Source: Planobispora longispora (GTDB taxonomy: Bacteria; Actinomycetota; Actinomycetes; Streptosporangiales; Streptosporangiaceae). From it: a DNA stretch of 64,000 nucleotides. This document shows, one piece after another, positions 9,081 to 19,002 of this stretch. A model generated the notes under the pieces. The model was not told the origin of the DNA and ran no database searches. It was given only the letters and a program-made list of their open reading frames with translations. The translations under genes were made by a program, and so were the position numbers. Within the stretch, counting starts at the first letter, position 1. Every line of letters begins with the position of its first letter. Location of the stretch: contig NZ_BOOH01000016.1 of assembly GCF_016863135.1 (NCBI RefSeq), positions 62,001-126,000 on the forward strand, read 5' to 3'.

Positions 9081-9839
9081 TCAGAGGCTTTTCCGGAGAA
9101 AAGCGATGTCCTCGGCCTGTCCGCCGGACGGGGTCTCCACCACGATCGGCGCGTCCGCCTTCCGGCAGACGTCGAGGATGAGCGCGGTGTCGATCTGGCC
9201 GGCCCCGAGATTCGCGTGCCGGTCGGCCCCGGAGTCGAACGCGTCACGCGAGTCGTTGCAGTGGACGAGGTCGATCCGCCCCGTGATCGCCATCACCCGC
9301 TCGACCACGTCGGCCAGCTCCTCCCCGCCCGCGTGGGCATGGCAGGTGTCGAGGCAGAAGCCCACGTCGAAGCCGTCGAGCGCGTCCCAGAGCCGGGCGA
9401 TCCGCTCCAGCTTCCTGGCCATCGCGTTGCCGCCTCCCGCGGTGTTCTCGATGAGGACCGGGACCTCGTGCTCCTCCAGGCGCTCGAACACCTTGCGCCA
9501 GTTGTCGAACCCCTTCTGCGGATCGTCCCCGGCGCCCACGTGCCCGCCGTGCACGATCAGCCCCCTGGCGCCCAGCTCGGCCGCCGCCGCCAGGTGCGCG
9601 CTCAGCAGCTTGCGGCTGGGGATGCGGATCCGGTTGTTGGCGGTGGCCACGTTGATGACGTAGGGGGCGTGGACGTAGACGTCGACGTCGGAACCGGCGA
9701 TCTCCCGGGTCTTCTCGCCGATGACCGGGCCCTTCCAGCCCTGGGGGTCGCCGAGGAAGAACTGCACGACCTCGGCGTCGCGCGCTCTGGCGTGCGCCAG
9801 CGGGTCGTCCTGGTCGACATGGGCTCCGATACGTGGCAT
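9081..9839 (-). CDS. nfo: Deoxyribonuclease IV (AP endonuclease family 2)
   Basis: 252 residues from ATG at 9839 (MPRIGAHV), the usual family start; the frame is open further upstream but without a credible start. It incises DNA at abasic sites in base-excision repair. Metal-ligand motifs of the TIM-barrel family are present: HGGHVGAG, VLIENTAGGGNAM, GFCLDTCHAHAGGE and LVHCNDSRDAFDSGADRHANLGAG. Its length is a little shorter than E. coli Nfo (285), as is common in actinobacteria. It is convergent with the membrane glycosyltransferase gene. Confidence 0.92.
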   Translation of the reverse strand: MPRIGAHVDQDDPLAHARARDAEVVQFFLGDPQGWKGPVIGEKTREIAGSDVDVYVHAPYVINVATANNRIRIPSRKLLSAHLAAAAELGARGLIVHGGHVGAGDDPQKGFDNWRKVFERLEEHEVPVLIENTAGGGNAMARKLERIARLWDALDGFDVGFCLDTCHAHAGGEELADVVERVMAITGRIDLVHCNDSRDAFDSGADRHANLGAGQIDTALILDVCRKADAPIVVETPSGGQAEDIAFLRKSL

Positions 9840-9974
9840 GTGTCCGAGCGTAGCCGTTTCATCGCCACCGCCAGGGGCTGTTTCCCGCCGCCCGTTTGAT
9901 CGTCCGGTCCCAGGGCAGTCGCAGGGCGCGCCCCACCGCCCGCGACGTGCGGGCCATCCCCCGAGGAGTCGTCG

Positions 9975-10160
9975 ATGGCTTACCGGTACTACCGCAGAGG
10001 GATCAGCCTGGTCGCCCTCATCTACCTTCTGGTCGGCCTTTACGTGGCCTGGGTCTACGACTACATCACTCCGGGACTTCTGCGGGACATCGCCGAAGCC
10101 CTGCTCGCGGTCCTGCTGTGGTTCCTCATCCTGCTGGGTGTGGACCTGCACCTGGGCTGA
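9975..10160 (+). CDS. Small membrane protein (61 aa)
   Basis: Starts with ATG at 9975, preceded by CGAGGAG. The product begins MAYRYYRRGISLVALIYLLV and has two hydrophobic helices (about 10-28 and 40-58) linked by a short DYITPGLLRD loop. Basic residues at the N-terminus suggest both ends face the cytoplasm. No catalytic residue or named domain is recognisable. It is flanked by nfo and a second small membrane protein on the opposite strand. The function is unknown. Confidence 0.65.
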   Translation: MAYRYYRRGISLVALIYLLVGLYVAWVYDYITPGLLRDIAEALLAVLLWFLILLGVDLHLG

Positions 10161-10250
10161 GAGGCACGGTCCGGGACACGGGAACATCCGGCCGGACGCG
10201 GGGACATCCGGCCCGGGACGTCCTGGGGACGGCTCGGGCCGGACCGCGGG

Positions 10251-10580
10251 TCACGGGACGAAGCCGCCGTGGTAGATGCCGAGGGCCGCGCCCACGAACG
10301 AGCCGACGATGCCCACGATGTTCAGGGAACGCTCGCGGGTCGTCGCCGAGATGTACTGCGAGTAGAGGCCCCCGAAGAAGCCCACTGCTCCGGCCCACGC
10401 CGCGATCATGTGCGCGGCCGGGGAGAGGCCGGAGAAGAAGGCGACCAGGCCGAGCAGAAGAGTGCTGACACTCATGATGTTCTCGACGGGATGCCGCTGC
10501 CCGTCGGTGTTCAAGGTGAACATGGAGGGTTTTCCGGTGGAACCCATCGTCTTCCCGGTGGGACGGATAGCGTGCGACAT
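10251..10580 (-). CDS. Small predicted membrane protein (109 aa)
   Basis: The ATG at 10580 is preceded by a strong GGGGAGGTG ribosome site, which decides the start. An ATG at 10474 (MSVSTLLLG) would give a 73-74-residue form lacking the polar N-terminus. Residues ~37-60, 62-80 and 88-106 are hydrophobic, with small-residue (Gly/Ala) packing. The sequence includes SPAAHMIAAWAGAVGFFGG. No family is recognised. It is divergent from the rpsF operon, so the two share the 218-bp intergenic region. Confidence 0.6.
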   Translation of the reverse strand: MSHAIRPTGKTMGSTGKPSMFTLNTDGQRHPVENIMSVSTLLLGLVAFFSGLSPAAHMIAAWAGAVGFFGGLYSQYISATTRERSLNIVGIVGSFVGAALGIYHGGFVP

Positions 10581-10798
10581 GAATCACACCTCCCCTTTCC
10601 TCTGGTACTGGGGTTCCCCCGGGATGTCCGCCCAACCCTTGACGCCCTGGTAGGCTGTCGTGGCTACGTCGTGTGGGCGTGTCACAGCCGCCCCTCCGTC
10701 CGAGCGCCGACCTGGGTGCCCGCGGCGAAGACGTCAGCGTCCTCCTGTCACGGCACGGTGTCGTGACCGCAACAGTCCAGAGGAGGTTGGAAGCCAGC

Positions 10799-11089
10799 AT
10801 GCGTCGTTACGAAGTGATGGTCATCCTCGACCCTTCGCTCGATGAGCGCACGGTGGCCCCTTCCCTCGACCAGTTCCTCACGGTCGTCCGCAATGACGGC
10901 GGCACCGTGGAGAAGGTCGACGTGTGGGGTCGTCGTCGGCTGTCCTACGACATCGCCAAGAAGCCCGAGGGCATCTACGCCGTCATCGACCTGACCGCGG
11001 AGCCCGCCACGGTCAAGGAGCTCGACCGGCAGATGAACCTCAACGAGGGCATCCTGCGCACCAAGGTCCTGCGCCCGGACGTGCACTAA
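10799..11089 (+). CDS. rpsF: 30S ribosomal protein S6
   Basis: 96 residues beginning [19 protein letters not shown], with [20 protein letters not shown] in the middle, which identify S6 clearly. The start is the ATG at 10799 preceded by CAGAGGAGG; the frame is open upstream to 10673 but that part is non-coding leader. TTGACG at 10639-10644 and TAGGCT at 10651-10656 occur upstream, but their spacing is wrong for one promoter, so the promoter is not assigned. First gene of the rpsF-ssb-rpsR-rplI operon. Confidence 0.97.
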   Translation: MRRYEVMVILDPSLDERTVAPSLDQFLTVVRNDGGTVEKVDVWGRRRLSYDIAKKPEGIYAVIDLTAEPATVKELDRQMNLNEGILRTKVLRPDVH

Positions 11090-11165
11090 ACAGCGGCATT
11101 TTGTCGGGCGTCAGCCGTAATCTGAGCCGATAACCAGCAAGGCCGCAGGAAGGGCAGCGCTAGCC

Positions 11166-11747
11166 ATGGCAGCAGGCGACACTCAGATCACCATCGTCGG
11201 CAACCTCGTCGACGACCCGGAGCTTCGCTTCACCCCCGCGGGGCAGGCGGTGGCCCGGTTCCGTATCGCATCCACTCCGAGGTTCCTCGACAAGCAGACC
11301 AACGAGTGGAAGGACGGCGAAGGCCTGTTCCTGACCTGCAACGTCTGGCGGCAGGCGGCGGAGAACGTCGCCGAGAGCCTGCAGCGCGGCATGCGGGTCA
11401 TCGTTCAGGGACGGCTGCGCCAGCGGTCCTACGAGACCAAGGAAGGCGAGAAGCGCACGGTCTACGAGGTCGAGGTCGACGAGGTCGGCCCCTCGCTCCG
11501 TAACGCCACCGCCAAGGTCAACAAGACCGCCCGTCAGGGTGGCGGCGGCGGTGGCGGCGGCTTCGGCGGCGGCCCGGCCAACGACCCCTGGGCCTCCGCG
11601 GCACCCGCCGCCCCGCAGGGCGGCGGTTACAGCGGCGGTGGTGGCGGCGGCTACGGCAACGGCCCCCAGGGCGGCGGCTACGGCAACGGCCCGCAGGGCG
11701 GCGGCGGCTTCGGCGGCGGCGACTTCAGCGACGAGCCGCCCTTCTGA
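11166..11747 (+). CDS. ssb: Single-stranded DNA-binding protein
   Basis: 193 residues. The OB-fold (1-~115) begins with [20 protein letters not shown] and includes [21 protein letters not shown] Gly-rich disordered linker (GGGG and NGPQGGGYG repeats, ~123-185) follows, and the tip DFSDEPPF is the classic acidic-aromatic docking peptide for replication and repair partners. It protects ssDNA and recruits repair enzymes. It lies between rpsF and rpsR, the conserved actinobacterial order; ATG at 11166. Confidence 0.97.
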   Translation: MAAGDTQITIVGNLVDDPELRFTPAGQAVARFRIASTPRFLDKQTNEWKDGEGLFLTCNVWRQAAENVAESLQRGMRVIVQGRLRQRSYETKEGEKRTVYEVEVDEVGPSLRNATAKVNKTARQGGGGGGGGFGGGPANDPWASAAPAAPQGGGYSGGGGGGYGNGPQGGGYGNGPQGGGGFGGGDFSDEPPF

Positions 11748-11854
11748 CGCCTTCCGAGGGGTTCTCCGGAACCCCCCGGGATCGCACCATCCAGTCCCCA
11801 GTATCCGCAGCGACCATTCCCGCCCCACGGCGGGGCTCTGAAAGGAGCACCACG

Positions 11855-12091
11855 ATGGCCAAGCCGGCACTGCGCAAGCCTAAGAAGAAGGTTTGCCTGT
11901 TCTGCCATGACAAGATCTCCTACGTCGACTACAAGGACACGGCGCTGCTTCGGAAGTTCATCTCCGACCGCGGCAAGATCCGTGCTCGCCGGGTGACGGG
12001 CAACTGCACCCAGCACCAGCGTGACGTGGCGACCGCTATCAAGAACGCTCGTGAGATGGCGCTCCTGCCGTACATGAGCACCGCGCGCTAA
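11855..12091 (+). CDS. rpsR: 30S ribosomal protein S18 (zinc-binding type)
   Basis: 78 residues: [20 protein letters not shown], then [22 protein letters not shown] and TGNCTQHQR. The CLFC pair plus the later Cys-x-x-His mark the zinc-containing (C+) paralogue. Many actinobacteria carry a second, zinc-free S18 under Zur control elsewhere; none is seen here. A clear GAAAGGAG ribosome site precedes the ATG at 11855. It binds the 30S platform next to S6. Confidence 0.96.
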   Translation: MAKPALRKPKKKVCLFCHDKISYVDYKDTALLRKFISDRGKIRARRVTGNCTQHQRDVATAIKNAREMALLPYMSTAR

Positions 12092-12105
12092 GGAGGTCCG
12101 GACAG

Positions 12106-12552
12106 ATGAAGCTCATTCTCACCAGTGAGGTCACCGGCCTCGGCGCCCCCGGCGACATCGTCGAGGTCAAGAACGGCTACGGCCGTAACTACCTGCTGCC
12201 CCGCGGCTTCGCGATCCTGTGGACGCGCGGCGGCGAGAAGCAGATCGCCTCGATCAAGAAGGCGCGCGACGCCCGCGAGATCCGCGACCTGGGCACCGCC
12301 CAGGAGGTCGCCGGCCAGCTCAAGTCCCTGAAGGTGGTCCTGAAGACGAAGGCCGGCGAGTCCGGCCGCCTCTTCGGCTCCGTCACCACGGGCGACGTCG
12401 CCGAGGCCGTCAAGGCCGCCGGCGGCCCCCAGCTGGACCGCCGTCGCATCGAGATCACCAATGCGATCAAGAGCCTCGGCTCTCACCGGGTCAGCGTGAA
12501 GCTGCACCCGGAGGTCTCCGCCGCCCTCGACATCGAGGTCGTCGCGGCCTGA
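12106..12552 (+). CDS. rplI: 50S ribosomal protein L9
   Basis: 148 residues. The N-terminal L9 domain has [20 protein letters not shown] and [18 protein letters not shown] connecting helix and the C-terminal domain, with [14 protein letters not shown], follow. The ATG at 12106 follows AAGGAGG, 14 bp after the rpsR stop. Last gene of the operon; a strong hairpin follows at 12566-12600. Confidence 0.97.
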   Translation: MKLILTSEVTGLGAPGDIVEVKNGYGRNYLLPRGFAILWTRGGEKQIASIKKARDAREIRDLGTAQEVAGQLKSLKVVLKTKAGESGRLFGSVTTGDVAEAVKAAGGPQLDRRRIEITNAIKSLGSHRVSVKLHPEVSAALDIEVVAA

Positions 12553-12565
12553 CCGCAGGCGTGAG

Positions 12566-12600
12566 CGAGGGCCCCTCCCCGATCGGGGGAGGGGCCCTCG
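12566..12600 (+). terminator. Hairpin terminator after rplI
   Basis: A GC-rich inverted repeat with arms cgagggcccctcccc and ggggaggggccctcg around a short gatc-g loop, starting 13 bp past the rplI stop. There is no T-run, as is usual in high-GC actinobacteria. It very probably ends the ribosomal-protein operon. Confidence 0.75.
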
Positions 12601-12641
12601 CCGTCTCCGGGCCGTGCGGGGCGGCTCTGTGCGGGACATCC

Positions 12642-12714
12642 CCGGTCCGCCCGCCGTCGGCGGCGACACCGGTCACCGGGCGGGACGCCTCCGGTCCGCC
12701 CGCCGTCGGCGGCG
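12642..12714. repeat. 24-bp direct repeat (two copies, 49 bp apart)
   Basis: Two identical 24-bp copies lie at 12642-12665 and 12691-12714. Their core, gcccgccgtcggcgg, is itself partly palindromic. They occupy the non-coding gap between the rplI terminator and the ABC-transporter lipoprotein gene. No function is visible. Confidence 0.6.
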
Positions 12715-12804
12715 GTACCGCTCTCCGAGGGAGGGGAGCCGCTTCGCCGATGATCAGGACGGGTCCATAGAATTCTGGGGTCGTCCGCTGACTGGAGGTT
12801 TGCC

Positions 12805-13686
12805 ATGGTCCGTCCCTCGATGCTGCTCGCACTCGGCGTCCTCGCGGCGGCCACGGCGGCCTGCGCCCCGGCCTCGGAGACGAGCCGGGCGACTCCCTCC
12901 GGCCCCACCGGCACGGCGAGCACGCCGGCCGCGGCCTGCGCCAAGGACCAGCTGGCCCTGAAGACCCCGGGCAAGCTGACCGTCGGCACGGACAAGCCCG
13001 CCTACGAGCCCTGGTTCAAGGGCGACGACCCCGCGAACGGCGAGGGCTTCGAGAGCGCCGTCGCCTACGCCGTCGCGACCCGGCTGGGATTCTCCAAGGA
13101 CGAGGTCGTCTGGGAGAGCGTCAAGTTCGACACCGCGTTCGCCCCGGGCGCCAAGAAGTTCGACTTCGACGTCAACCAGATCTCCATCACCCCCGACCGG
13201 GCCAAGGTCGTCGACTTCAGCAAGGGCTACTACACCGTCAAGCAGGCGGTCGTCGCGGTCAAGGGCTCGAAGTTCGCCTCGGCCAAGGACCTGGCGTCGC
13301 TGAAAGACGCCGCGATCGGCGTGCAGGTCGGCACCACCAGCCTGCAGGCGGTCAAGGACGTCATCCAGCCCTCCGCCGAGCCCAAGGTCTACACCGAGCA
13401 GGTCGACGCGGTGAACGCGCTGAAGAACAAGCAGGTGGACGCCATCGTGGTGGACCTGCCGACGGCGTTCTACGTCACCGCGGCCCAGGTCGAGGGCTCG
13501 GCGATCGTCGGCCAGTTCAGCGCCACCGGCGGCACGCCGGAGGAGTTCGGCCTGGTCTTCGAGAAGGGCAGCGCGCTGGTCTCCTGCGTCGACAAGGCCC
13601 TCGACGAGCTCAAGGCCTCGGGCGAGCTGGCGAAGATCGAGGAGCAGTGGCTCAGCGCGGCCGCCGGCGCGCCGGAGCTGAAGTGA
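12805..13686 (+). CDS. Amino-acid ABC transporter substrate-binding lipoprotein
   Basis: 293 residues, ATG at 12805. The N-terminus is a lipoprotein signal peptide with a TAAC lipobox (Cys ~23), so the mature protein is anchored on the outer membrane face. The rest is the type 3 periplasmic-binding fold (SBP_bac_3), with KLTVGTDKPAYEPWF at the domain start, DVNQISITPDRAKVVDFS near the hinge and AAIGVQVGTTSLQAV. Together with the following permease and ATPase it forms a polar amino-acid importer; the ligand is not resolvable. Confidence 0.9.
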   Translation: MVRPSMLLALGVLAAATAACAPASETSRATPSGPTGTASTPAAACAKDQLALKTPGKLTVGTDKPAYEPWFKGDDPANGEGFESAVAYAVATRLGFSKDEVVWESVKFDTAFAPGAKKFDFDVNQISITPDRAKVVDFSKGYYTVKQAVVAVKGSKFASAKDLASLKDAAIGVQVGTTSLQAVKDVIQPSAEPKVYTEQVDAVNALKNKQVDAIVVDLPTAFYVTAAQVEGSAIVGQFSATGGTPEEFGLVFEKGSALVSCVDKALDELKASGELAKIEEQWLSAAAGAPELK

Positions 13687-13782
13687 CCCACCCCGCCGGA
13701 CTCCGGTGGAGAGCGGGGCGACCGTGAGCGAGCGAGCCATGGGCACAGCGGCGTCACGGACGCAGCCGACGGAGGAGGCGGC

Positions 13783-14628
13783 GTGAGCGAGGTGACCTGG
13801 GTCAAGAGCGAGCGCCAGCTCCAGCGGGAGCGGCTCCGCCGGGTCCGGGCCGCGCGGTCCGGCACGATCGCCACGGTCTCCACGATCGTCTTCCTCGGCG
13901 TGCTGGCCGCGGTCGTCACCGGCTCGCCGGGGTGGCCGCGGGTCCGCGACACGTTCTTCAGCGCCGAGGCCTTCGCCAAGGCCTGGCCGGACGTGCTCGA
14001 CGGGTTCTGGACGAACGTCACGATCTTCCTGATCGCCGAGCCGCTGATCCTGGTCGTCGGGCTGCTCGTCGCCCTGGTGCGCACCCTGCGGGCGCCGGTC
14101 TTCTTCCCGCTGCGGGCCCTGGCGGTGGCCTACACCGACGTGTTCCGCGGGGTGCCGACCCTCCTGGTGATCCTGCTGGTCGGCTTCGGCGTCCCGGCGC
14201 TCGATCTGCAGGGCGCGCCGAGGGACGAGGTCACACTGGGCGTCATCGCGCTGACGCTCTCCTACGGGGCGTACGTCGCCGAGGTGTTCCGCGCCGGCAT
14301 CGACTCGGTCCACCCCAGCCAGCGGGCCGCGGCCCGCTCCCTCGGGCTGAGCCACGGCAAGACCATGCGCTACGTGGTCCTGCCCCAGGCCTGGCGCAGG
14401 GTCGTGCCGCCGCTGCTCAACGACTTCGTCTCGCTGCAGAAGGACACCTCCCTGGTCTCGACCATCGGGGTGGTCGAGGCGTTGCGCCAGGCGCAGATCT
14501 ACGCGTCGAGCAAGTTCAACTACACGCCCTACCTGGCGGGGGCGCTGTTGTTCGTCCTGCTCACCATCCCCATGGCCCGTTTCACCGACCATCTGGCGGC
14601 CCGCTCGCAGAGGAGGCGCGGCCAGTGA
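13783..14628 (+). CDS. Amino-acid ABC transporter permease
   Basis: 281 residues from a GTG at 13783, preceded by GGAGGAGG. A charged N-terminal cytoplasmic tail (KSERQLQRERLRRVRAAR) is followed by about five membrane helices. The EAA loop reads EVFRAGIDSVHPSQRAAARS then LGLSHGKTMRYVVLPQAWR, typical of the HisM/GlnP permease family. It overlaps the ATPase gene by 4 nt (GTGA), so the two are translationally coupled. Confidence 0.92.
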   Translation: MSEVTWVKSERQLQRERLRRVRAARSGTIATVSTIVFLGVLAAVVTGSPGWPRVRDTFFSAEAFAKAWPDVLDGFWTNVTIFLIAEPLILVVGLLVALVRTLRAPVFFPLRALAVAYTDVFRGVPTLLVILLVGFGVPALDLQGAPRDEVTLGVIALTLSYGAYVAEVFRAGIDSVHPSQRAAARSLGLSHGKTMRYVVLPQAWRRVVPPLLNDFVSLQKDTSLVSTIGVVEALRQAQIYASSKFNYTPYLAGALLFVLLTIPMARFTDHLAARSQRRRGQ

Positions 14629-15398
14629 AGCACGACCGCGGTGAGGGCCCGGGAGGGCCCGTCCTGGCCGTCGAGGGCCTGTGGAAGAGCTACCACGGCG
14701 CTCCCGTGCTGCGCGGCATCGACCTGTCGGTCGAGGCGCACGAGGTGGTCTGCCTCATCGGCGCCTCCGGCTCGGGCAAGTCCACGCTGCTGCGCTGCGT
14801 GAACCTGCTGGAGACCGTGGACGACGGCACGATCCACCTGGACGGGGTCGAGATCACCGACGTCCGGGCGGACCCCGACGACGTGCGCAAGCGCATGGGC
14901 ATCGTGTTCCAGGCGTTCAACCTGTTCCCGCACATGACCGTGCTGGACAACATCACGCTCGCCCCGCGCAAGGTGCACGGGGTCGCCCGCCCCGAGGCCG
15001 AGGAGCGGGCGCGCGAGCTGCTGGACAGGTTCGGCCTCGCGGACAAGGCCGGCGCCTACCCCGACCGGCTCTCCGGCGGCCAGCAGCAGCGGGTGGCCAT
15101 CATCCGGGCCTTGGCCGTACGGCCCCGCCTCATGCTGCTGGACGAGGTCACCTCGGCGCTGGACCCGGAGCTGGTGACCGAGGTGCTGGGAGTCATCAGG
15201 GAGCTCAAGGCGGGCGGGATGACGATGATCCTGACCACCCACGAGATGGGCTTCTGCCGGGAGATCGCCGACACCGTCTGCTTCCTCGACGGCGGCGTGC
15301 TCCTGGAGCGCGGGACTCCCGAGGAGATCTTCACCGATCCCCGGGAGCCCCGGACTCGCGAGTTCCTCAAGAGCGTGCTCGACGCCCGCAGGATCTGA
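14625..15398 (+). CDS. Amino-acid ABC transporter ATP-binding protein
   Basis: 257 residues starting at the GTG at 14625, which overlaps the permease stop. Walker A is GASGSGKST (~46-54). The Q-loop (VFQAFNLFPHMTV), signature LSGGQQQRVAIIRAL, Walker B LMLLDEVTSALD and switch His (TTHEMGF) are all intact. It is closest in pattern to GlnQ/HisP polar amino-acid ATPases. The frame is open upstream to 13932, but this is a shadow of the permease gene. Confidence 0.93.
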   Translation: MKHDRGEGPGGPVLAVEGLWKSYHGAPVLRGIDLSVEAHEVVCLIGASGSGKSTLLRCVNLLETVDDGTIHLDGVEITDVRADPDDVRKRMGIVFQAFNLFPHMTVLDNITLAPRKVHGVARPEAEERARELLDRFGLADKAGAYPDRLSGGQQQRVAIIRALAVRPRLMLLDEVTSALDPELVTEVLGVIRELKAGGMTMILTTHEMGFCREIADTVCFLDGGVLLERGTPEEIFTDPREPRTREFLKSVLDARRI

Positions 15399-15407
15399 CC
15401 GGCGCGC

Positions 15408-18400
15408 TCACCGGGACGCCACCCAGGTGAAGGCCGCGGCCTTGGCGACGGCGCTGACGCCGCCCGGGGTGGTCACCTGCACGTACGCGGTTCCGGCCGC
15501 GCGGGTGGGGAGGACCACCTTGAGCCGCGTGTCCGACACGCGGGTGAACGAGGCCGGCACGCCGCCCGCGGTCACCCGGGAGGCGGCGGTGAAGCCCTTC
15601 CCGTCGACCAGGACCGTGGTCCGGGCCTTGGCCGGCCCGCGGTTCACCGACAGGCGGGTCACGACCGGCCGCGGTGGCGCGGTGTAGGTGAACACGCCGT
15701 CCTGGGCGATCGGGCTGGTGCCCGCCGGGGTGGTGACCTGCACGCCGACCTTGCCCTGGGAGGTCCGGGCGGGGAAGGTGACGCTCAGCCGGGTGTCGGA
15801 GACGAAGGTGAACGGAACCGGCACGCCGCCGACGGTCACTCGTGACGCCCCGGTGAAGCCCTGTCCGTTGACGAGCACGGTGTGCGGGACGTGGGTCCGG
15901 CCGCCGGTGACGGACAGACCGGTCACGACCGGCTCGGGCTCCGGCTGCGGCTCGGGTTCCGGCTGCGGCTGCGGCTGCGGCTCAGGTTCGGGCTCAGGTT
16001 CCGGCTGTGGCCCTGGCTGCGGTTCCGGTTCCGGTTCCGGCTGTGGCTCCGGCTGCGGTTCCGGCTGTGGCTGCGGCGGCGGCGCGGTGTAGGTGAACAC
16101 GCCGCTCGCGGTGATCGGGCTGGTGCCCGCCGGAGTGGTGACCTGCACGTCGGCCGCTCCCGGAGAGGTCCGGGCGGGGAAGGTGGCGCTCAGCTGGGTG
16201 CTGGAGACGAAGGTGAACGGCGCCGGCACGCCGCCGACGGTCACCTGCGTCGCCCAGGTGAAGCCCCGCCCGTTGACGAGCACGGTGTGGGGGACGTCGG
16301 CATGTCCGCCGGTGACGGACAGGCCGGTCACGGCGGGAACCTGTGCGGCGATGTAGTGGAAGTCCGTCTCCGCGTGCGCGTCGCTGTGGCCGCCGGGCGT
16401 GAAGACGTGCACGTTCACCCAGGTGTTGTGGGGCTGCGGGGGGAAGACCGCGCGGATCTGGGAGTCCGACAGGACGGTGAACGCCGCTTCCTGGGAACCG
16501 ATGGTGACGCTCGTGGCGCCGCGGAAGTTGGATCCGTTGATCAGCACCGTCGTGGAGGTCTGGGCCGGTCCGCTGGAGGCGGACATGTTCGTGACCACGG
16601 GCCGGGGCGGGTTGACGTAGGTCAGCCGGGCGGCGGGCACGACCGGGCTGGTGCCGTACGGGGTGGTGACGGTGACGTCGACCGCTCCGGTCTGGGTCCG
16701 GGCGGGGACGGTGAACTCCATCGAGGTCGGCGACAGCATCCGCGCCGGGACGGTGACCGTGCCGATGCGCACCGTCTCGGCGCCGGTCAGCGCCGTGCCG
16801 GTGAGGGTGACGGTGGTGCCGCCGACGGTCAGGGCGGTCGCGGGGGAGAGCGAGGTCACGGCGGGCGGCGGGTGGTAGGTGAACCGGGACGCCGGCGTCG
16901 CCGGGCTGACACCCGCCGGGTTGGTCACCGTCACGTCGACGACGCCGCCCCGGTCGAACCGGGGAGTGGTGACGACGAGGTGGGTGACGCCGTCGGCCTG
17001 GACGGTGTGGAAGGGCGCGCTGACCTGGCCGAAGCGGACCGTGCTCGTGCTGGCCAGGTTGGCGCCCCTGAGGGTGAGGGTGGCGCCGCCGGCGGCCAGG
17101 TCCGACTGGAGCGACAGGGAGGTGACGGTCGGCGCGGACACCCGCACCGGCACCTGGCGCAGCGCCTGGAGGAACTCGTCGGCCGCCAGGGCCTTGGGGG
17201 CGTCGGCCAGCGGCTGGTCGAGGCGCTCCCTCAGGCCCCACGACCCCCACTTGGACAGGTGCTCGGTGGTGAGGAACAGCGCGATGGCGCCTCCGCCGAG
17301 CTCGCGCCACTGGTCCAGGTACCGGGCGTACAGGTCGCGCATGCGCCGGTGCCGGTTGGCGGCGCCGAACAGCGCGGTCAGGGCGTCGTCGTTCTCCGCG
17401 CCCAGGATGCCGGCCAGGTGCTGACCGGCCTCGTAGGCCACCAGGGACAGGCCGTACTGGTCGGCCAGCTCCTTGTGGCGGAGGATCTGGTCGCGCACGC
17501 CCGTGTCGATCGAGCGCTGGCACGCCTGGAGCAGGCGGTCGACGCCGCCCTCCTTGACGTACGGGGCGACGGTGGGGTGCCCGGGGAAGTGGGTGCGGGA
17601 GTCGCCGGGGATCCACCGGTCGCTGCAGTCGAAGTACGGCGCGACGGCGATCGCGTCCACGTGCTGGTGGGTGTTCTGGTAGGAGAGGACGTCGCGGGCC
17701 ACGCCGATGTTGCCGGACTGGACTCCCATCACGCGCACCAGCCGGGCGCCGGCCTCGGCGCCGAACTCCTCGTTCCAGATCCGGAAGGTCTCCACCGAGC
17801 GCAGCGCCTGGTAGCGCTGGCCGGCCACCCACGGCTCCGCGGCCAGGTTGAGCTCCTGACCCCTGGTGCGGGCCCACGGGGTCTGCTGGAAGGCGTAGGC
17901 GCTGTTCCACAGCTCGTTGGAGTACTCGACGTAGGCCTTGCGTCCCGGCGCCAGCCTGTCCCGCACGACCCGGGCGAAGGACCGGACGAACGCGTCGTCG
18001 GCCTGGTGCGGGATGTTGAACCAGGGGTCCGCGCCGACGCGGTTGGCCAGATCGATCATGAGCTCGACCGCCACGCCGCGCACCTGCGTCGACGACTCGG
18101 GGGTCGGGTAACTCTCCCAAGTGGTGTACGGCGAGGCGTTGGTGCCCATCCAGTCCATGAAGCGCAGCGTCTTCATGCCCTCCAGGCTGTCGAGGAACTG
18201 CGGGTGGAACACCTGCTGCTCGCCGGTGTGCTCGAAGCCCGGCATCCAGACGCGGATGTTGCGGACGTAGTCGTCCGGATCGGTCCGGGTGATCCGCAGG
18301 AAGCGCCCGCCGCTGCCGGGGGCGTAGTCCGCGCGGCCGGCGGTCTGGGGGTTGTACTCGAAGCGGCCGGCGGTGCGGTTGGAGATCGTGCCGCCGCCGA

Positions 18401-18821
18401 AGAACGTCACGTCGCCGTCGCCCTCCCAGGTGACGACGTACGTGCCGATCGGGTAGTCGCCGCTGGTGAAGATGGCGGCGTCGACGTACTGGCCGGGTTC
18501 CATGCTGCGCACCCAGCCGTGCTCGTCCAGCTGCAGCGCCGGCCCCTGCCCCCAGCCGGCGCCCGTCCGCTGGCTGATCCAGGGGCGCGAGGTCCGGAAG
18601 GCGTCGACGAAGGGCCACTCGGGGGTCCAGTCGCGCACCGGCGCGATGTTCACGCCGAGCGCGGTCTCGGCCGCGGCCTCCGCCGCCGGGGTGGCCGCGG
18701 CGGCCGGTCCCGCCTGCAGGTGCAGTGACGCGGTGGTTCCCAGGAGGAGGGACATCGCCAGAGCCGTCACGCGGCTCCGGTACGTGGCGGCCCTCGCGGG
18801 CCGCGGTGACCCTATGGCCAT
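15408..18821 (-). CDS. Secreted multidomain protein: glycosidase-like domain plus six IPT/TIG repeats
   Basis: 1137 residues from ATG 18821. A twin-basic N-terminus and hydrophobic stretch (~15-43, AAAATP) form a secretion signal. Residues ~55-555 resemble a (beta/alpha)8 glycoside hydrolase of clan [13 protein letters not shown] (Glu303, candidate acid/base) and [12 protein letters not shown] (Glu464, candidate nucleophile) have the expected order and spacing. Six TIG domains follow (about 564, 656, 745, 835, 963 and 1053 onward), each opening VTxLS. A Gln/Pro/Glu linker (~915-962) sits between TIG4 and TIG5. It is probably a wall-exposed or released polysaccharide-acting protein; the substrate is unknown. 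The domain order and catalytic residues are inferred. Confidence 0.8.
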   Translation of the reverse strand: MAIGSPRPARAATYRSRVTALAMSLLLGTTASLHLQAGPAAAATPAAEAAAETALGVNIAPVRDWTPEWPFVDAFRTSRPWISQRTGAGWGQGPALQLDEHGWVRSMEPGQYVDAAIFTSGDYPIGTYVVTWEGDGDVTFFGGGTISNRTAGRFEYNPQTAGRADYAPGSGGRFLRITRTDPDDYVRNIRVWMPGFEHTGEQQVFHPQFLDSLEGMKTLRFMDWMGTNASPYTTWESYPTPESSTQVRGVAVELMIDLANRVGADPWFNIPHQADDAFVRSFARVVRDRLAPGRKAYVEYSNELWNSAYAFQQTPWARTRGQELNLAAEPWVAGQRYQALRSVETFRIWNEEFGAEAGARLVRVMGVQSGNIGVARDVLSYQNTHQHVDAIAVAPYFDCSDRWIPGDSRTHFPGHPTVAPYVKEGGVDRLLQACQRSIDTGVRDQILRHKELADQYGLSLVAYEAGQHLAGILGAENDDALTALFGAANRHRRMRDLYARYLDQWRELGGGAIALFLTTEHLSKWGSWGLRERLDQPLADAPKALAADEFLQALRQVPVRVSAPTVTSLSLQSDLAAGGATLTLRGANLASTSTVRFGQVSAPFHTVQADGVTHLVVTTPRFDRGGVVDVTVTNPAGVSPATPASRFTYHPPPAVTSLSPATALTVGGTTVTLTGTALTGAETVRIGTVTVPARMLSPTSMEFTVPARTQTGAVDVTVTTPYGTSPVVPAARLTYVNPPRPVVTNMSASSGPAQTSTTVLINGSNFRGATSVTIGSQEAAFTVLSDSQIRAVFPPQPHNTWVNVHVFTPGGHSDAHAETDFHYIAAQVPAVTGLSVTGGHADVPHTVLVNGRGFTWATQVTVGGVPAPFTFVSSTQLSATFPARTSPGAADVQVTTPAGTSPITASGVFTYTAPPPQPQPEPQPEPQPEPEPEPQPGPQPEPEPEPEPQPQPQPEPEPQPEPEPVVTGLSVTGGRTHVPHTVLVNGQGFTGASRVTVGGVPVPFTFVSDTRLSVTFPARTSQGKVGVQVTTPAGTSPIAQDGVFTYTAPPRPVVTRLSVNRGPAKARTTVLVDGKGFTAASRVTAGGVPASFTRVSDTRLKVVLPTRAAGTAYVQVTTPGGVSAVAKAAAFTWVASR

Positions 18822-19002
18822 GACCTACCGTCCATGATCTATATCTCCTACCGAAGGTGAGCTTCCGGATTCGAAGCGTGAGAGGAGCTTCGGTGGGAGA
18901 TGTCAGAACTTGAGGTAAATCACATGATTTTTGCCTCGCCGGGCCACAGATCTTCACGCCGGGTCTCGCCCGGCCGGTCCTCGCGGCCGCGTCCCGTCCT
19001 CG

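Noticed and set aside
15935-16078. Repetitive stretch as a CRISPR-like or satellite array
   Set aside because: It encodes the Gln/Pro/Glu linker of the secreted protein on the minus strand and is explained by that low-complexity coding sequence.
15882-18728. A 948-codon plus-strand open frame
   Set aside because: It is the antisense shadow of the TIG-repeat gene, which has a signal peptide and recognisable domains. High-GC DNA keeps such frames open.
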